The position numbers and the translations under genes are program-made. This document shows, piece by piece, positions 35,701 to 44,809 of a DNA stretch of 64,000 bases. Source of the DNA: Sphingobium sp. KCTC 72723 (GTDB lineage Bacteria > Pseudomonadota > Alphaproteobacteria > Sphingomonadales > Sphingomonadaceae); assembly GCF_014280435.1 (NCBI RefSeq), contig NZ_CP060388.1:3113501-3177500 (forward strand), read 5' to 3'. The notes beneath the pieces are model-generated. The model was given only the letters and a program-made list of their open reading frames with translations. It did not search any database and was not told the DNA's origin. Numbering within the stretch: position 1 is the stretch's first letter; each line of letters begins with the position of its first letter.

Positions 35701-37812
35701 ATGGCGATGCGTCCGATGAACATGATGATGGTAGCCATGGCTGCGTCCGTAGCGGCAGCGGCGATGGCTGCCCCCGCCGACAAGAGCGCCGTCCAGTGGG
35801 GCGGGGGCGAGATTTTGTGGGACAGTTTCGGCGTGCCGCACATCTATGCCAAAACGGAAGAAGGCGGCTTCTACGGCTTTGGCTATGCGCAGGCGCAGAG
35901 CCATGGCGACCTGCTGCTGCGCATCTACGGCGAATCCCGCGCCCGTGCGGCGGAATATTGGGGCGACAAATATGCCGATCAGGACAAGTGGCTGGTCGCC
36001 AATGACGTGCCGGAACGATCGGCCCTCTGGTTCCGCCAGCAAAGCCCGCAGATGCGCAAGAATCTCGATGCGTTCGCGGCGGGGGTCAACGCCTATGCCG
36101 CCGCTCATCCCGATGCCATCGACCCGGCAGTGCGCGTCGTCCTGCCACTCAAGGGCGTGGACATCATCGCCCATGCCCACCGGCTGATGAATTTCGGCTA
36201 TATCGCTTCGGATCGTAAGGTGCTGGTGGACTCCTCCGTCAACGAAGCGGGCGGTTCCAACGCCTGGGCCGTCGCGCCCTCCCGCTCGGCCAGTGGCAAG
36301 GCGATGCTGCTGGCCAACCCGCATCTGCCCTGGGCGCCCAGCCAGCTGACCTATTATGAAGCGCATATCAATGCGCCGGGCATGGCCATCTATGGCGCAA
36401 CGCAGGTCGGCCTGCCGGTGCTGCGCTTTGGCTTCAACAAGGATCTGGGCTTTACCAACACCGTCAACACGATGCAAGGTTTTACCAGTTACAAGCTGAC
36501 GTTGGCCGACGGTGGTTACAGCTTCGATGGCAAGATATTGCCGTTCAAAACCGCGACCAAAAGCTATAAGGTCAAGCAGGCCGACGGCACGCTCAAGACG
36601 ATCAGCTTCGAACAGAAAAGCGCGGTGCAGGGTCCGGTTTTCACGCTGCCCGATGGCAAGACGACGATCGCGCTGAAGGTTGCGGGGCTGGACCGGCCCG
36701 GCGTGCTGGAACAATATCTCGACATGGGCAAGGCGCATGACTGGGCGGGCTTCCAGAAAGCGTTGCGCAAGATGCAGGTGCCGATGTTCAACATCGTTTA
36801 TGCCGACCGCGCCGGGCATATCCTCTATCTCGACAATGGCCTGCTGCCCAAACATGCCAGTGGCGACCTGAAATACTGGTCCGCGCCGGTGCCGGGCGAC
36901 ACGTCGGCGACGCTGTGGAAGGACGTCCACAGCTATGACGACCTGCCCAAGGTTCTCGATCCGGCCAGCGGCTTCGTGCAGAACGCCAATGATCCGCCAT
37001 GGCTGGCCACCTGGCCGCGCCAGCTCGATCCCAGGGCATTTCCCGCCTATGTCGCGCCGGTTGGCCCGGTCAGCCAGCGGGCGCAAATGTCGGTCAAGCT
37101 GATGACGCAGAGCGACAAGATCAGCTTCGACGATTTCGTCGCGCGCAAACTGACCACCACGTCGCTGATGGCGGAACGGATGATCCCCGACCTGCTGGCC
37201 GCTGCTGCCGGTTCGACCGACGCGGACGTGCAAAGCGCCGTCGCACTGCTCAAGGGCTGGGACAACAGGTTCGAGGCGGACAGCCGCGCCGCCTTGTTGT
37301 TCGAGACATGGGCAGCGCTGTTTGCACCGCGCAACTTTACCGACCAGTCCAACTATGCCGTCAAATGGACGCTGGACGATCCGTTGCAGACGCCGCGCGG
37401 CCTGAAAGACCCTGCCGCTGCCGTCGCGATGCTGAAACAGGCAGTCGTTAGGACGAAGCAGCTCTATGGCGCGGTCGATCGCCCCTATGGCGAAGTGTCC
37501 CGCTTTCACCTGGGCGATGTCAGCGTGCCGGCGAATGGCGGCTTCGGCAATACTGGCGTGTTCCGCACGATCACCTGGGGACCGATGAAAAATGGCGAAC
37601 GCTTGCCGGTACATGGCGAAACATGGGTGTCGATGGTGGAATTCGGCACGCCGATGAAGGCCGTCGGCGTCATGAGCTATGGCAATAGCAGCCAGAAGGG
37701 CTCGAAACATAATAGCGACCAGCTCCAATTCCTGGCCGACAAGACGTTCCGCACGCTGTGGATCGACCGGGCAGAAGTCGAAAAACATGTCGAGGAAAAG
37801 GTCGCATTTTAA
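35701..37812 (+). CDS. Penicillin/acyl-homoserine-lactone acylase family Ntn hydrolase
   Basis: 703 residues with a signal peptide (MAMRPMNMMMVAMAASVAAAAMA). The alpha chain has FGVPHIYAKTEEGGFYGFGYAQAQ. The autocatalytic site is GGSNAWAV, with Ser186 as the new N-terminal nucleophile of the beta chain; YLDNG and the LHGETWVSMVEF-like (VHGETWVSMVEF) C-terminal signature follow. These periplasmic enzymes cleave amide-linked acyl chains from beta-lactams, AHLs or siderophore precursors. GGGAG precedes the ATG at 35701; an ATG at 35641 lies in front of the hairpin. It follows the FecIR-linked receptor, so a role on the ligand of that receptor is possible. Confidence 0.9.
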   Translation: MAMRPMNMMMVAMAASVAAAAMAAPADKSAVQWGGGEILWDSFGVPHIYAKTEEGGFYGFGYAQAQSHGDLLLRIYGESRARAAEYWGDKYADQDKWLVANDVPERSALWFRQQSPQMRKNLDAFAAGVNAYAAAHPDAIDPAVRVVLPLKGVDIIAHAHRLMNFGYIASDRKVLVDSSVNEAGGSNAWAVAPSRSASGKAMLLANPHLPWAPSQLTYYEAHINAPGMAIYGATQVGLPVLRFGFNKDLGFTNTVNTMQGFTSYKLTLADGGYSFDGKILPFKTATKSYKVKQADGTLKTISFEQKSAVQGPVFTLPDGKTTIALKVAGLDRPGVLEQYLDMGKAHDWAGFQKALRKMQVPMFNIVYADRAGHILYLDNGLLPKHASGDLKYWSAPVPGDTSATLWKDVHSYDDLPKVLDPASGFVQNANDPPWLATWPRQLDPRAFPAYVAPVGPVSQRAQMSVKLMTQSDKISFDDFVARKLTTTSLMAERMIPDLLAAAAGSTDADVQSAVALLKGWDNRFEADSRAALLFETWAALFAPRNFTDQSNYAVKWTLDDPLQTPRGLKDPAAAVAMLKQAVVRTKQLYGAVDRPYGEVSRFHLGDVSVPANGGFGNTGVFRTITWGPMKNGERLPVHGETWVSMVEFGTPMKAVGVMSYGNSSQKGSKHNSDQLQFLADKTFRTLWIDRAEVEKHVEEKVAF

Positions 37813-37823
37813 GCCGCTTTGGG

Positions 37824-37858
37824 TTGGCGGGAGGACGCGGGATGCGTCCTCCCGCCAA
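37824..37858 (+). terminator. Strong hairpin after the acylase gene
   Basis: TTGGCGGGAGGACGC, a GGGAT loop and its exact 15-nt complement lie 11 nt after the stop codon. There is no long T-run, but the position and perfect stem suggest a terminator or 3'-end stabiliser. Confidence 0.6.
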
Positions 37859-37926
37859 TTGGCGCTTTAACGGGAGCCTGTTTTCGGCCTACGATCCGCG
37901 CAGACCAATCTGTCAGGACCCAACCT

Positions 37927-38559
37927 ATGCCCCCGACCTTGCACGGCTATTTCCGCTCGACCGCATCCTATCGGGTGCGGATCGTGCTGAATATGAAGGG
38001 CGTTGCCTATGCCGACGCCTTTCATCACCTGCGCAAGGGGGAACATCGGGCAGCGGACTATCTCGCGCTCAATCCACAGGGGCTGATTCCTGCGCTGGAA
38101 ATCGACGGCGCGGTCCTGACCCAGAGTCTGGCGATCTGCGAATATCTGGACGAAACCGTTGCAGGTCCGGCGCTGCTGCCGGCCGATCCGATGGCCCGTG
38201 CCAAAGTGCGCGCGGCCGCGCAACTCATCGCCTGCGACATTCACCCGGTCCAGAATCTCAAAATTCTCGACCGGCTGCGCGCGTTGGGACTGGATGAGAA
38301 TCAGGTCACGGGCTGGGCGCGTGCGGTGATCGAGGAGGGGCTGGACGCTTTCGACCGGCTGATCGCGGTGCAGGATGGTCCCTATTGCTTTGGCGATCAG
38401 GTGACGCTGGCCGACATCTGTCTGGTCGCTCAACTGGTCAACGCGCGTCGCTTCGGCGTGGATCTGCGCTGGCCGCGCCTGTTGGCGATCGAAGCGGCCT
38501 GCCTTGCGCTCGACGCCTTCACGCGCGCCGCGCCGCAGAATCAGCCCGACGCTGAATAG
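37927..38559 (+). CDS. maiA: Maleylacetoacetate isomerase (zeta-class glutathione transferase)
   Basis: 210 residues. The N-terminal thioredoxin fold has the zeta-class signature STASYRVRIVLNMKG, with the Ser-containing glutathione site, and LNPQGLIPALEIDG and LTQSLAICEYLDE. The C-terminal helical domain contains FGDQVTLADICLVAQLVNA. It isomerises maleylacetoacetate to fumarylacetoacetate, the step between HmgA and FahA, yet lies 33 kb from those genes. The start is the ATG at 37927 (MPPTLHGYFRS). It converges on the LysR gene with a 4-nt gap. Confidence 0.93.
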   Translation: MPPTLHGYFRSTASYRVRIVLNMKGVAYADAFHHLRKGEHRAADYLALNPQGLIPALEIDGAVLTQSLAICEYLDETVAGPALLPADPMARAKVRAAAQLIACDIHPVQNLKILDRLRALGLDENQVTGWARAVIEEGLDAFDRLIAVQDGPYCFGDQVTLADICLVAQLVNARRFGVDLRWPRLLAIEAACLALDAFTRAAPQNQPDAE

Positions 38560-38563
38560 AGGG

Positions 38564-39427
38564 CTAGGCGCTGACGGTCGCCAATTCCTGCGCAATCGCG
38601 CGCAGTAACGGATGGTCACGCACCGCATCGTCCACCATCAGAAAGCCCAGCGTGCGGCGATGATCGAACCCGGCCATCGGCACATGCGCCACGTCCGCGC
38701 TGCGATAGCAATCGGGCATCAGCGTCACGCCCAGCCCCGCGCCGACCATTTGCAGCACCCGCTCGTCATTGGTCGTGCGCAACGAAAAATGCGGCCGCAC
38801 GCCGCGTTCCAGAAAATGGCGGCTGGTCTGCGACAGCACTTCGCAATGGCGGCGCACGATCATCGTGTCATGCGCCAGTTCCTCGGCATGGAGCAGCGCG
38901 CGGCCCGCCAGCGGGTGATCGCGCGCCATCACCATCGCATAGCCTTCCTCCATCACGACCTGCTGCGCATAGGGCTGCGCGTCGGATCGCAGGATCGTCA
39001 GCGCCACGTCCAGCCGGTCGCGCGCCAGCCGCCCGGCCAGATCGCGTTCATTGGCAAAGACGATCTCCACCGGGCCGGGCAGCGCGTCGCGGCACGCCCG
39101 GCTGGCCCGCGCCACCATGTCGCCCGCAATGCTGCTCAGCACCCCCAGCCGCATCGGTCGCTGCTGCGCCACATCGGCCATCGCGCCCATCGCCAGATTA
39201 AACTCCCGCTCGATCCGCCGCGCATAAGGCAGAAAGCGCGATCCCGCTTCGGTCAATTCCACCCGCTGGTTGGTCCGCGTGAACAGGGCGCGGTCCAGCA
39301 GCGCCTCCAGCTTGGCGATGCCAACTGACAGCGTGGGTTGCGCGACATGGCACATCGCCGCCGCGCGGGAAAAATTGCCATGCTCCACCACGGCCAGGAA
39401 ATAGCGGATCAGATAGCGTTCGATCAT
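38564..39427 (-). CDS. LysR family transcriptional regulator
   Basis: 287 residues. N-terminal helix-turn-helix: YFLAVVEHGNFSRAAAMCHVAQPTLSVGIAKLEALL. The C-terminal periplasmic-binding-like effector domain follows (LGVLSSIAGDM; ARDHPLAGRALLHAEELA). It is divergent from ivd across 88 bp, so it is the natural candidate regulator of the isovaleryl-CoA/leucine genes. Effector unknown. Confidence 0.9.
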   Translation of the reverse strand: MIERYLIRYFLAVVEHGNFSRAAAMCHVAQPTLSVGIAKLEALLDRALFTRTNQRVELTEAGSRFLPYARRIEREFNLAMGAMADVAQQRPMRLGVLSSIAGDMVARASRACRDALPGPVEIVFANERDLAGRLARDRLDVALTILRSDAQPYAQQVVMEEGYAMVMARDHPLAGRALLHAEELAHDTMIVRRHCEVLSQTSRHFLERGVRPHFSLRTTNDERVLQMVGAGLGVTLMPDCYRSADVAHVPMAGFDHRRTLGFLMVDDAVRDHPLLRAIAQELATVSA

Positions 39428-39515
39428 AGACCCTATCTATACACTGGTTGCGCACAGTCAATTTTGCGTCTGCGCCGCACCACGCTATGCTGGGAGCATA
39501 AGCAGGAGAGGCCCG

Positions 39516-40661
39516 ATGACCGATTTCGATTTCGCCCTGGGCGAAACCGCCGACATGATCCGCGACACCACCGCGCGTTTTTCGGCGGAGCAGATCGCGC
39601 CTTTGGCCGCACAGATCGACGCGCAGGACTGGTTTCCCCGCGACCTGTGGCCCGCCATGGGCGCGCTGGGCCTGCACGGCATCACCGTGGAGGAGGAATT
39701 TGGCGGCTTGGGTCTGGGTTATCTGGACCATGTCGTCGCGCAGGAAGAAGTCGCTCGCGCGTCCGCCTCCATAGGCCTTAGCTATGGCGCGCACTCCAAC
39801 CTGTGCGTCAACCAGATCCGCCGCTGGGGCAGCCCCGCGCAAAAGGCGAAATATCTCCCCAAACTCATCTCCGGCGAACATGTCGGTTCGCTCGCCATGT
39901 CGGAAGCGGGCGCGGGGTCCGACGTCGTTTCGATGACGCTCAAGGCGCAAAAGCGCGGCGACCGCTATGTCCTCAATGGCACCAAATATTGGATCACCAA
40001 CGCGACCGAAGCCGACACGCTCGTCGTCTATGCCCGCACCGGAGAAGGCGCAAAGGGGCTGACCACCTTCCTGATCGAGCGCGGCATGAAGGGTTTTTCC
40101 ATCGGCAAGAAAATCGACAAGATGGGAATGCGCGGCAGCCCGACCGCAGAGTTGATCTTCGACGATTGCGAAGTGCCGGAAGACAATATCATGGGGGCGG
40201 TGAATGGCGGCGTGGGCATTTTGATGTCCGGCCTGGACTATGAACGCACCGTCTTGGCGGGCATACAGCTGGGCATCATGCAGGCCTGTCTCGACACCGT
40301 CATCCCCTATGTCCGCGACCGCAAACAATTCGGCAAGGCAATCGGCACCTTTCAACTGATGCAGGCCAAGATCGCCGACATGTATGTCGCCCTCAACAGC
40401 GCGCGGGCCTATGTCTATGCCGTGGCGCGCGCGTGCGACGCTGGCCGCACCACTCGCTTCGACGCGGCGGGCGCGATCCTGCTGGCGTCGGAAAATGCGG
40501 TGAAGGTCGCGCTGGAAGCGGTGCAGGCGCTGGGCGGGGCAGGCTATACCAAGGACTGGCCAGTCGAACGCTATCTGCGCGACGCCAAGCTGCTCGACAT
40601 TGGCGCTGGCACCAACGAAATCCGCCGGATGCTCATTGGCCGCGAAGTGATCGGCGCATGA
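39516..40661 (+). CDS. ivd: Isovaleryl-CoA dehydrogenase
   Basis: FAD acyl-CoA dehydrogenase of leucine degradation, oxidising isovaleryl-CoA to 3-methylcrotonyl-CoA. 381 residues. Family marks: LAMSEAGAGSDVVSMTLKA, YVLNGTKYWITNATEAD, the GLDYERTVLAG stretch that carries the IVD-specific catalytic Glu, and the C-terminal GAGTNEIRRMLIGREV. It is the first gene of the ivd-mccB-(DUF559)-mccA locus. The adjacent mcc genes support isovaleryl-CoA as substrate over other acyl-CoAs. Confidence 0.94.
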   Translation: MTDFDFALGETADMIRDTTARFSAEQIAPLAAQIDAQDWFPRDLWPAMGALGLHGITVEEEFGGLGLGYLDHVVAQEEVARASASIGLSYGAHSNLCVNQIRRWGSPAQKAKYLPKLISGEHVGSLAMSEAGAGSDVVSMTLKAQKRGDRYVLNGTKYWITNATEADTLVVYARTGEGAKGLTTFLIERGMKGFSIGKKIDKMGMRGSPTAELIFDDCEVPEDNIMGAVNGGVGILMSGLDYERTVLAGIQLGIMQACLDTVIPYVRDRKQFGKAIGTFQLMQAKIADMYVALNSARAYVYAVARACDAGRTTRFDAAGAILLASENAVKVALEAVQALGGAGYTKDWPVERYLRDAKLLDIGAGTNEIRRMLIGREVIGA

Positions 40662-40672
40662 TCCTTCGAGAA

Positions 40673-40805
40673 GGGGCAGGGCCATCGCATATGGAAGCGG
40701 TCCATTTTGCCGGGTCAAGCCATGGTTTGGGACGAGAAATGGATGCTGAAACACATTCAGCATGACGTTGATAGATAAAGAAAAATCACATGCGATCGCC
40801 CCTGC
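40673..40805. repeat. Miniature inverted-repeat element, copy A
   Basis: Fills most of the 198-bp ivd-mccB gap. The outer arms GCAGGGCCATCGCATATG and CATGCGATCGCCCCTGC are inverted copies. An inner perfect hairpin ATGCTGAA-n5-TTCAGCAT follows GAGAAATGG. The arms and core match copy B at 44810-44995. Confidence 0.75.
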
Positions 40806-40859
40806 GCGGAGAGGGCAGCAAGGGGCAGTTGCCCCAGACAAGAGGATAGAAAGAAGCAC

Positions 40860-42461
40860 ATGACCGCCCCCATCCTCGACACCAAAATCGCGCCCGACAG
40901 CGAAACCTTCCGCGCCAACGCCGCGCATAACCGCGCGCTGGCCGATCAACTGCACGCCAGGGTCGCCGACGCCGCGCAGGGCGGCTCCGCATCCGCCCGC
41001 GACAAGCACACCGCGCGCGGCAAGCTGCTCCCCCGCGACCGGGTCGAACGCCTGCTCGACCCCGGTTCCCCCTTCCTCGAAATCGGCCAGCTTGCCGCCA
41101 ACGGCCTGTATGGCGACGAAGTCCCCGGCGCGGGGATCATCGCCGGCATCGGTCGCGTGTCGGGGCGTCAGGTCATGGTCGCCTGCAACGACGCCACCGT
41201 CAAAGGCGGCACCTATTACCCGCTGACCGTCAAAAAGCATTTGCGCGCGCAGGAAATCGCGCTCGAAAACAACCTGCCCTGCGTCTATCTGGTCGACAGC
41301 GGCGGCGCGAACCTGCCCAATCAGGCGGAGGTATTTCCAGACCGCGATCATTTCGGCCGCATCTTCTATAACCAGGCGGGCATGAGTGCGCGCGGCATCC
41401 CGCAAATCGCCTGCGTCATGGGCAGTTGCACGGCGGGCGGCGCTTATGTCCCCGCCATGTCCGACGAAAGCATCATTGTCCGCAATCAGGGGACGATCTT
41501 CCTCGCCGGTCCTCCGCTGGTGCAGGCAGCGACGGGCGAAGTCATCAGCGCCGAAGATCTGGGCGGCGGCGACCTGCACGGGCGCAAATCCGGCGTGGTC
41601 GATCATGTCGCCGAAAATGACGATCATGCGCTGACCATCGTGCGCGATATCGTTTCAACCTTGCAACCCGATCGTACGCCCGACCTCAACCTGCATGATG
41701 TGCGCCCGCCCAAATATGACGCCGCCGAGCTTTACGGCATCGTGCCGCAGGACGTGCGCGCGCCCTATGACGTGCGCGAAGTCATTGCCCGCATCGTCGA
41801 CGGCAGTGAATTTCATGAATTCAAGGCGCTCTACGGCACGACGCTCGTCTGCGGCTTCGCCCATATCTGGGGGATGCCGGTCGCGATCCTGGCCAATAAC
41901 GGCGTGCTGTTCAGCGAAAGCGCAGTCAAGGGCGCGCATTTCATCGAACTGGCCTGCCAGCGCCGCATCCCCCTCCTGTTCCTTCAGAACATCTCCGGCT
42001 TCATGGTCGGCGGCAAATATGAGGCGGAAGGCATTGCAAAACATGGCGCAAAACTCGTCACCGCCGTCGCCACCGCGCAAGTGCCAAAAGTCACCGTGCT
42101 GATCGGCGGCAGCTTCGGTGCGGGCAATTACGGCATGTGCGGCCGCGCCTATCAGCCCCGCTTCCTGTTCACCTGGCCCAATGCGCGGATCAGCGTGATG
42201 GGCGGCGAACAGGCCGCCTCCGTCCTCGCCACCGTCCACCGCGATGCGGCCAAATGGACGCCGGAAGAAGCCGAAGCCTTCAAGGCGCCGGTCCGCGAAA
42301 AATATGAAGAAGAAGGCAGCCCCTATTACGCCACCGCCCGCCTGTGGGACGACGGGATCATCGACCCGGCGCAAACCCGCGACGTGCTGGGCCTGGCCTT
42401 CGCCGCCTGCCTGAACGCGCCGGTGCCGGACAAGGCGCAATTCGGGGTGTTTCGGATGTGA
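40860..42461 (+). CDS. mccB: Methylcrotonyl-CoA carboxylase, carboxyltransferase (beta) subunit
   Basis: 533 residues. Carboxyltransferase halves: [37 protein letters not shown] and [18 protein letters not shown] in the N-terminal domain; [20 protein letters not shown] and [14 protein letters not shown] with [19 protein letters not shown] in the C-terminal domain. It transfers carboxyl from biotin to 3-methylcrotonyl-CoA. It pairs with the biotin subunit at 42952; the two are separated by a DUF559 gene and its repeats. Propionyl-CoA carboxylase is the alternative, but ivd next door favours methylcrotonyl-CoA. Confidence 0.94.
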   Translation: MTAPILDTKIAPDSETFRANAAHNRALADQLHARVADAAQGGSASARDKHTARGKLLPRDRVERLLDPGSPFLEIGQLAANGLYGDEVPGAGIIAGIGRVSGRQVMVACNDATVKGGTYYPLTVKKHLRAQEIALENNLPCVYLVDSGGANLPNQAEVFPDRDHFGRIFYNQAGMSARGIPQIACVMGSCTAGGAYVPAMSDESIIVRNQGTIFLAGPPLVQAATGEVISAEDLGGGDLHGRKSGVVDHVAENDDHALTIVRDIVSTLQPDRTPDLNLHDVRPPKYDAAELYGIVPQDVRAPYDVREVIARIVDGSEFHEFKALYGTTLVCGFAHIWGMPVAILANNGVLFSESAVKGAHFIELACQRRIPLLFLQNISGFMVGGKYEAEGIAKHGAKLVTAVATAQVPKVTVLIGGSFGAGNYGMCGRAYQPRFLFTWPNARISVMGGEQAASVLATVHRDAAKWTPEEAEAFKAPVREKYEEEGSPYYATARLWDDGIIDPAQTRDVLGLAFAACLNAPVPDKAQFGVFRM

Positions 42462-42488
42462 TGGGGGTGGGCGTAGAGGACAACGCCA

Positions 42489-42536
42489 TACCTCCACGGA
42501 ACGGGGAGGGGGACCGCCCGAAGGGTGGTGGAGGGG
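42489..42536 (+). repeat. Left 48-bp inverted repeat flanking the DUF559 gene
   Basis: Matches the reverse complement of 42890-42937 at 44 of 48 positions. It contains an internal hairpin, CCGCCC-GAA-GGGTGG, whose changes relative to the right copy (CCAGCC-GAA-GGCTGG) keep pairing, including one G-U. It begins 28 nt after the mccB stop. Confidence 0.85.
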
Positions 42537-42565
42537 TGTTCAACACTAACTCCGCGACGATCAGG

Positions 42566-42955
42566 ATGGCCAGACGCGAACGCCGCTCCGGCAACTTGCC
42601 TGAAGTGATACTATGGCGCGCATTGCGCCAGCGTCCCGGCGGTTTCAAATTTCGCCGCCAGCATCCGGTCGGCCCCTACAGTCTCGATTTCGCCTGCCTG
42701 TCCGCAAGGCTTGCCATCGAAATCGACGGCGAGGTTCATAATCGCGGCGATCAACCGGATAGCGACGCCGTCCGCGATGCCCATATGAGCGAGCGCGGGT
42801 TCGACACTCTCCGCATTCCCGCAAAGAAAGTCCTGCAATCTGTCGATACTGTCGTCATCGCCATCGTTTCCGCGTGCCGTGAGCGCCAACCCCTCCACCA
42901 GCCTTCGGCTGGTCCCCCTCCCCGTTCCGGGGAGGTAGAAGGACGTCTGCCATGA
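42566..42955 (+). CDS. DUF559 (Vsr-like, very-short-patch-repair fold) endonuclease-domain protein
   Basis: 129 residues from ATG 42566. The domain core is intact: FKFRRQHPVGPYSLDFACLSARLAIEIDG in outline, with the DF, E-x-DG and following His (EIDGEVHN) that form the restriction-endonuclease-like site, then ERGFDTLRIPAKKVL. No good ribosome-binding site is seen; GTG 42536, inside the left repeat, and ATG 42461 are alternatives. The last 22 residues are encoded by the right inverted repeat and its edge, and the stop overlaps the mccA start as ATGA. It splits an otherwise standard mccB-mccA pair, so it is probably a transferred or mobile insertion. Confidence 0.8.
   Translation: MARRERRSGNLPEVILWRALRQRPGGFKFRRQHPVGPYSLDFACLSARLAIEIDGEVHNRGDQPDSDAVRDAHMSERGFDTLRIPAKKVLQSVDTVVIAIVSACRERQPLHQPSAGPPPRSGEVEGRLP
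42890..42937 (-). repeat. Right 48-bp inverted repeat flanking the DUF559 gene
   Basis: Inverted copy of 42489-42536 (44/48). It overlaps the 3' end of the DUF559 reading frame and ends 14 nt before mccA, just upstream of that gene's AAGGA ribosome-binding site. Confidence 0.85.
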
Positions 42956-44793
42956 TCCAATCCCTTCTCATCGCCAATCGCGGCGAAATCGCCTGTCGTA
43001 TCATCCGCACGGCGCGGGCGATGGGCATTCGCACCGTTGCGGTCTATTCGGACGCTGACGCCGATGCCCTCCACGTCCGCGACGCCGACGAAGCGGTCCA
43101 TATCGGCCCGTCGCCCGCGCGTGAATCCTATCTTGTCGGCGACCGCATCATCACCGCCGCCCGGCAAAGCGGCGCGCAGGCGATCCACCCCGGCTACGGC
43201 TTCCTGTCCGAAAACGCTGCCTTTGCGCAGGCGGTGATCGACGCGGGGTTGATCTGGGTCGGTCCCAACCCGTCCTCCATCACCGCGATGGGCCTGAAGG
43301 ACGCGGCCAAGCAGTTGATGCAGGACGCTGGCGTTCCCACCACGCCGGGCTATCTGGGCGCGGACCAGTCGCCTGCACGTCTTGCCGCCGAAGCCGACGC
43401 CATCGGCTATCCTGTCCTGATCAAGGCAGTCGCGGGCGGCGGCGGCAAGGGGATGCGCAAGGTCGATGCGCCCGCCGATTTCGCCGACGCGCTTGCCTCG
43501 TGCCAGCGCGAAGCGGCGTCCAGTTTCGGCAACGACCATGTCCTGCTCGAAAAATGGGTCACCAACCCGCGCCATATCGAAGTGCAGGTGTTCGGGGACA
43601 GTCATGGCAATGTCGTCCATCTGTTCGAACGCGACTGCTCGCTCCAGCGCCGCCACCAAAAGGTGATCGAGGAAGCGCCTGCGCCGGGTATGGACGCGGC
43701 GACGCGCGAGGCGATCTGCTCCGCCGCCGTGCGCGCGGCACAAGCCGTCGATTATGTCGGCGCAGGGACGATCGAGTTCATCGCCGATGGCAGCGAAGGG
43801 CTGCGCGCGGACCGGATCTGGTTCATGGAAATGAACACCCGGTTGCAGGTCGAACATCCCGTGACGGAGGAAATCACTGGCGTCGATCTGGTCGAATGGC
43901 AATTGCTCGTCGCGTCGGGCGAACCGCTGCCCAAACAGCAGGATGCACTCGCCATCAATGGCTGGGCCATGGAAGCGCGGCTCTATGCCGAAGATCCGGC
44001 CAAGGGCTTCCTCCCCTCCATCGGTCGGCTCGACACTTTCGATCTGGGCGCGGGGTGCCGGATCGACACCGGGGTCGAACAGGGCGCGGATATTTCGCCC
44101 TTCTATGATCCGATGATCGCCAAGATGATCGCCCATGGCCCCACCCGTGAAGGCGCCCGCGCCACGCTCGCGGCGGCACTGGACGACAGCGCGATCTGGC
44201 CGGTCAGGACCAATGCCGGGTTTCTGGTGAAGGCGCTGGAGCATCCTGATTTTGTCGCCGCCCGGCTCGATACCGGGTTGATCGGGCGCGAAGGCGACGC
44301 GCTGATGCCAGCGCATCATCCCGATGCCGAAGCGTTGGCAGATGCGGCGGCGGCGTTGACGCCCGGTGGCGTGCTGGCGGGCTTCCGCCTCAACGCGCCG
44401 GTGCGGGCGCAGGCACCCTTTCTGCTCGACGGCGAAGCGGTAACGGTCGCCTTCGATCCCCGCGAAGGCGATGCGCGCGCGCTCGACGATGTGCTGATCG
44501 CGCAGGGTGGTCAGGTATGGCAAATGCAGCCATGGCGTGTGGACGGCGGCGCCTCCGCCACTGCCTCCGACGGCGCGATCCTTTCCCCCATGCCGGGGCG
44601 CATCATCGCCGTGTCGGTCGCGGCGGGCGACGCGGTGGTGAAGGGCCAGAAACTCGTCACATTGGAAGCGATGAAGATGGAACATAGCCTGACCGCACCC
44701 TTCGACGGGACGGTCGCGGAATTGAACGCCGCTGAAGGCGGTCAGGTGAGCGAAGGCACGCTGCTGGTGAAGATAGAGAAGGTCGAAAGCTAG
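42952..44793 (+). CDS. mccA: Methylcrotonyl-CoA carboxylase, biotin carboxylase/biotin carrier (alpha) subunit
   Basis: 613 residues. Biotin carboxylase domain: LLIANRGEIACRIIRTARAMG, HPGYGFLSENAAFA, the ATP-grasp glycine loop AVAGGGGKGMRKV, FMEMNTRLQVEHPVTEEITG. The C-terminal biotinyl domain has Lys575 in LEAMKMEHS. It carboxylates its biotin for transfer by MccB. An AAGGA ribosome-binding site lies 8 nt upstream, and its ATG overlaps the stop of the DUF559 gene. Confidence 0.94.
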   Translation: MIQSLLIANRGEIACRIIRTARAMGIRTVAVYSDADADALHVRDADEAVHIGPSPARESYLVGDRIITAARQSGAQAIHPGYGFLSENAAFAQAVIDAGLIWVGPNPSSITAMGLKDAAKQLMQDAGVPTTPGYLGADQSPARLAAEADAIGYPVLIKAVAGGGGKGMRKVDAPADFADALASCQREAASSFGNDHVLLEKWVTNPRHIEVQVFGDSHGNVVHLFERDCSLQRRHQKVIEEAPAPGMDAATREAICSAAVRAAQAVDYVGAGTIEFIADGSEGLRADRIWFMEMNTRLQVEHPVTEEITGVDLVEWQLLVASGEPLPKQQDALAINGWAMEARLYAEDPAKGFLPSIGRLDTFDLGAGCRIDTGVEQGADISPFYDPMIAKMIAHGPTREGARATLAAALDDSAIWPVRTNAGFLVKALEHPDFVAARLDTGLIGREGDALMPAHHPDAEALADAAAALTPGGVLAGFRLNAPVRAQAPFLLDGEAVTVAFDPREGDARALDDVLIAQGGQVWQMQPWRVDGGASATASDGAILSPMPGRIIAVSVAAGDAVVKGQKLVTLEAMKMEHSLTAPFDGTVAELNAAEGGQVSEGTLLVKIEKVES

Positions 44794-44809
44794 GGTCGGA
44801 ATCGTCTCC

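Noticed and set aside
33265..37788. A very long open frame (about 1500 codons) on the minus strand across the second receptor and the acylase
   Set aside because: It mirrors two well-supported plus-strand genes, has no family motifs, and is a product of GC-rich codon usage.
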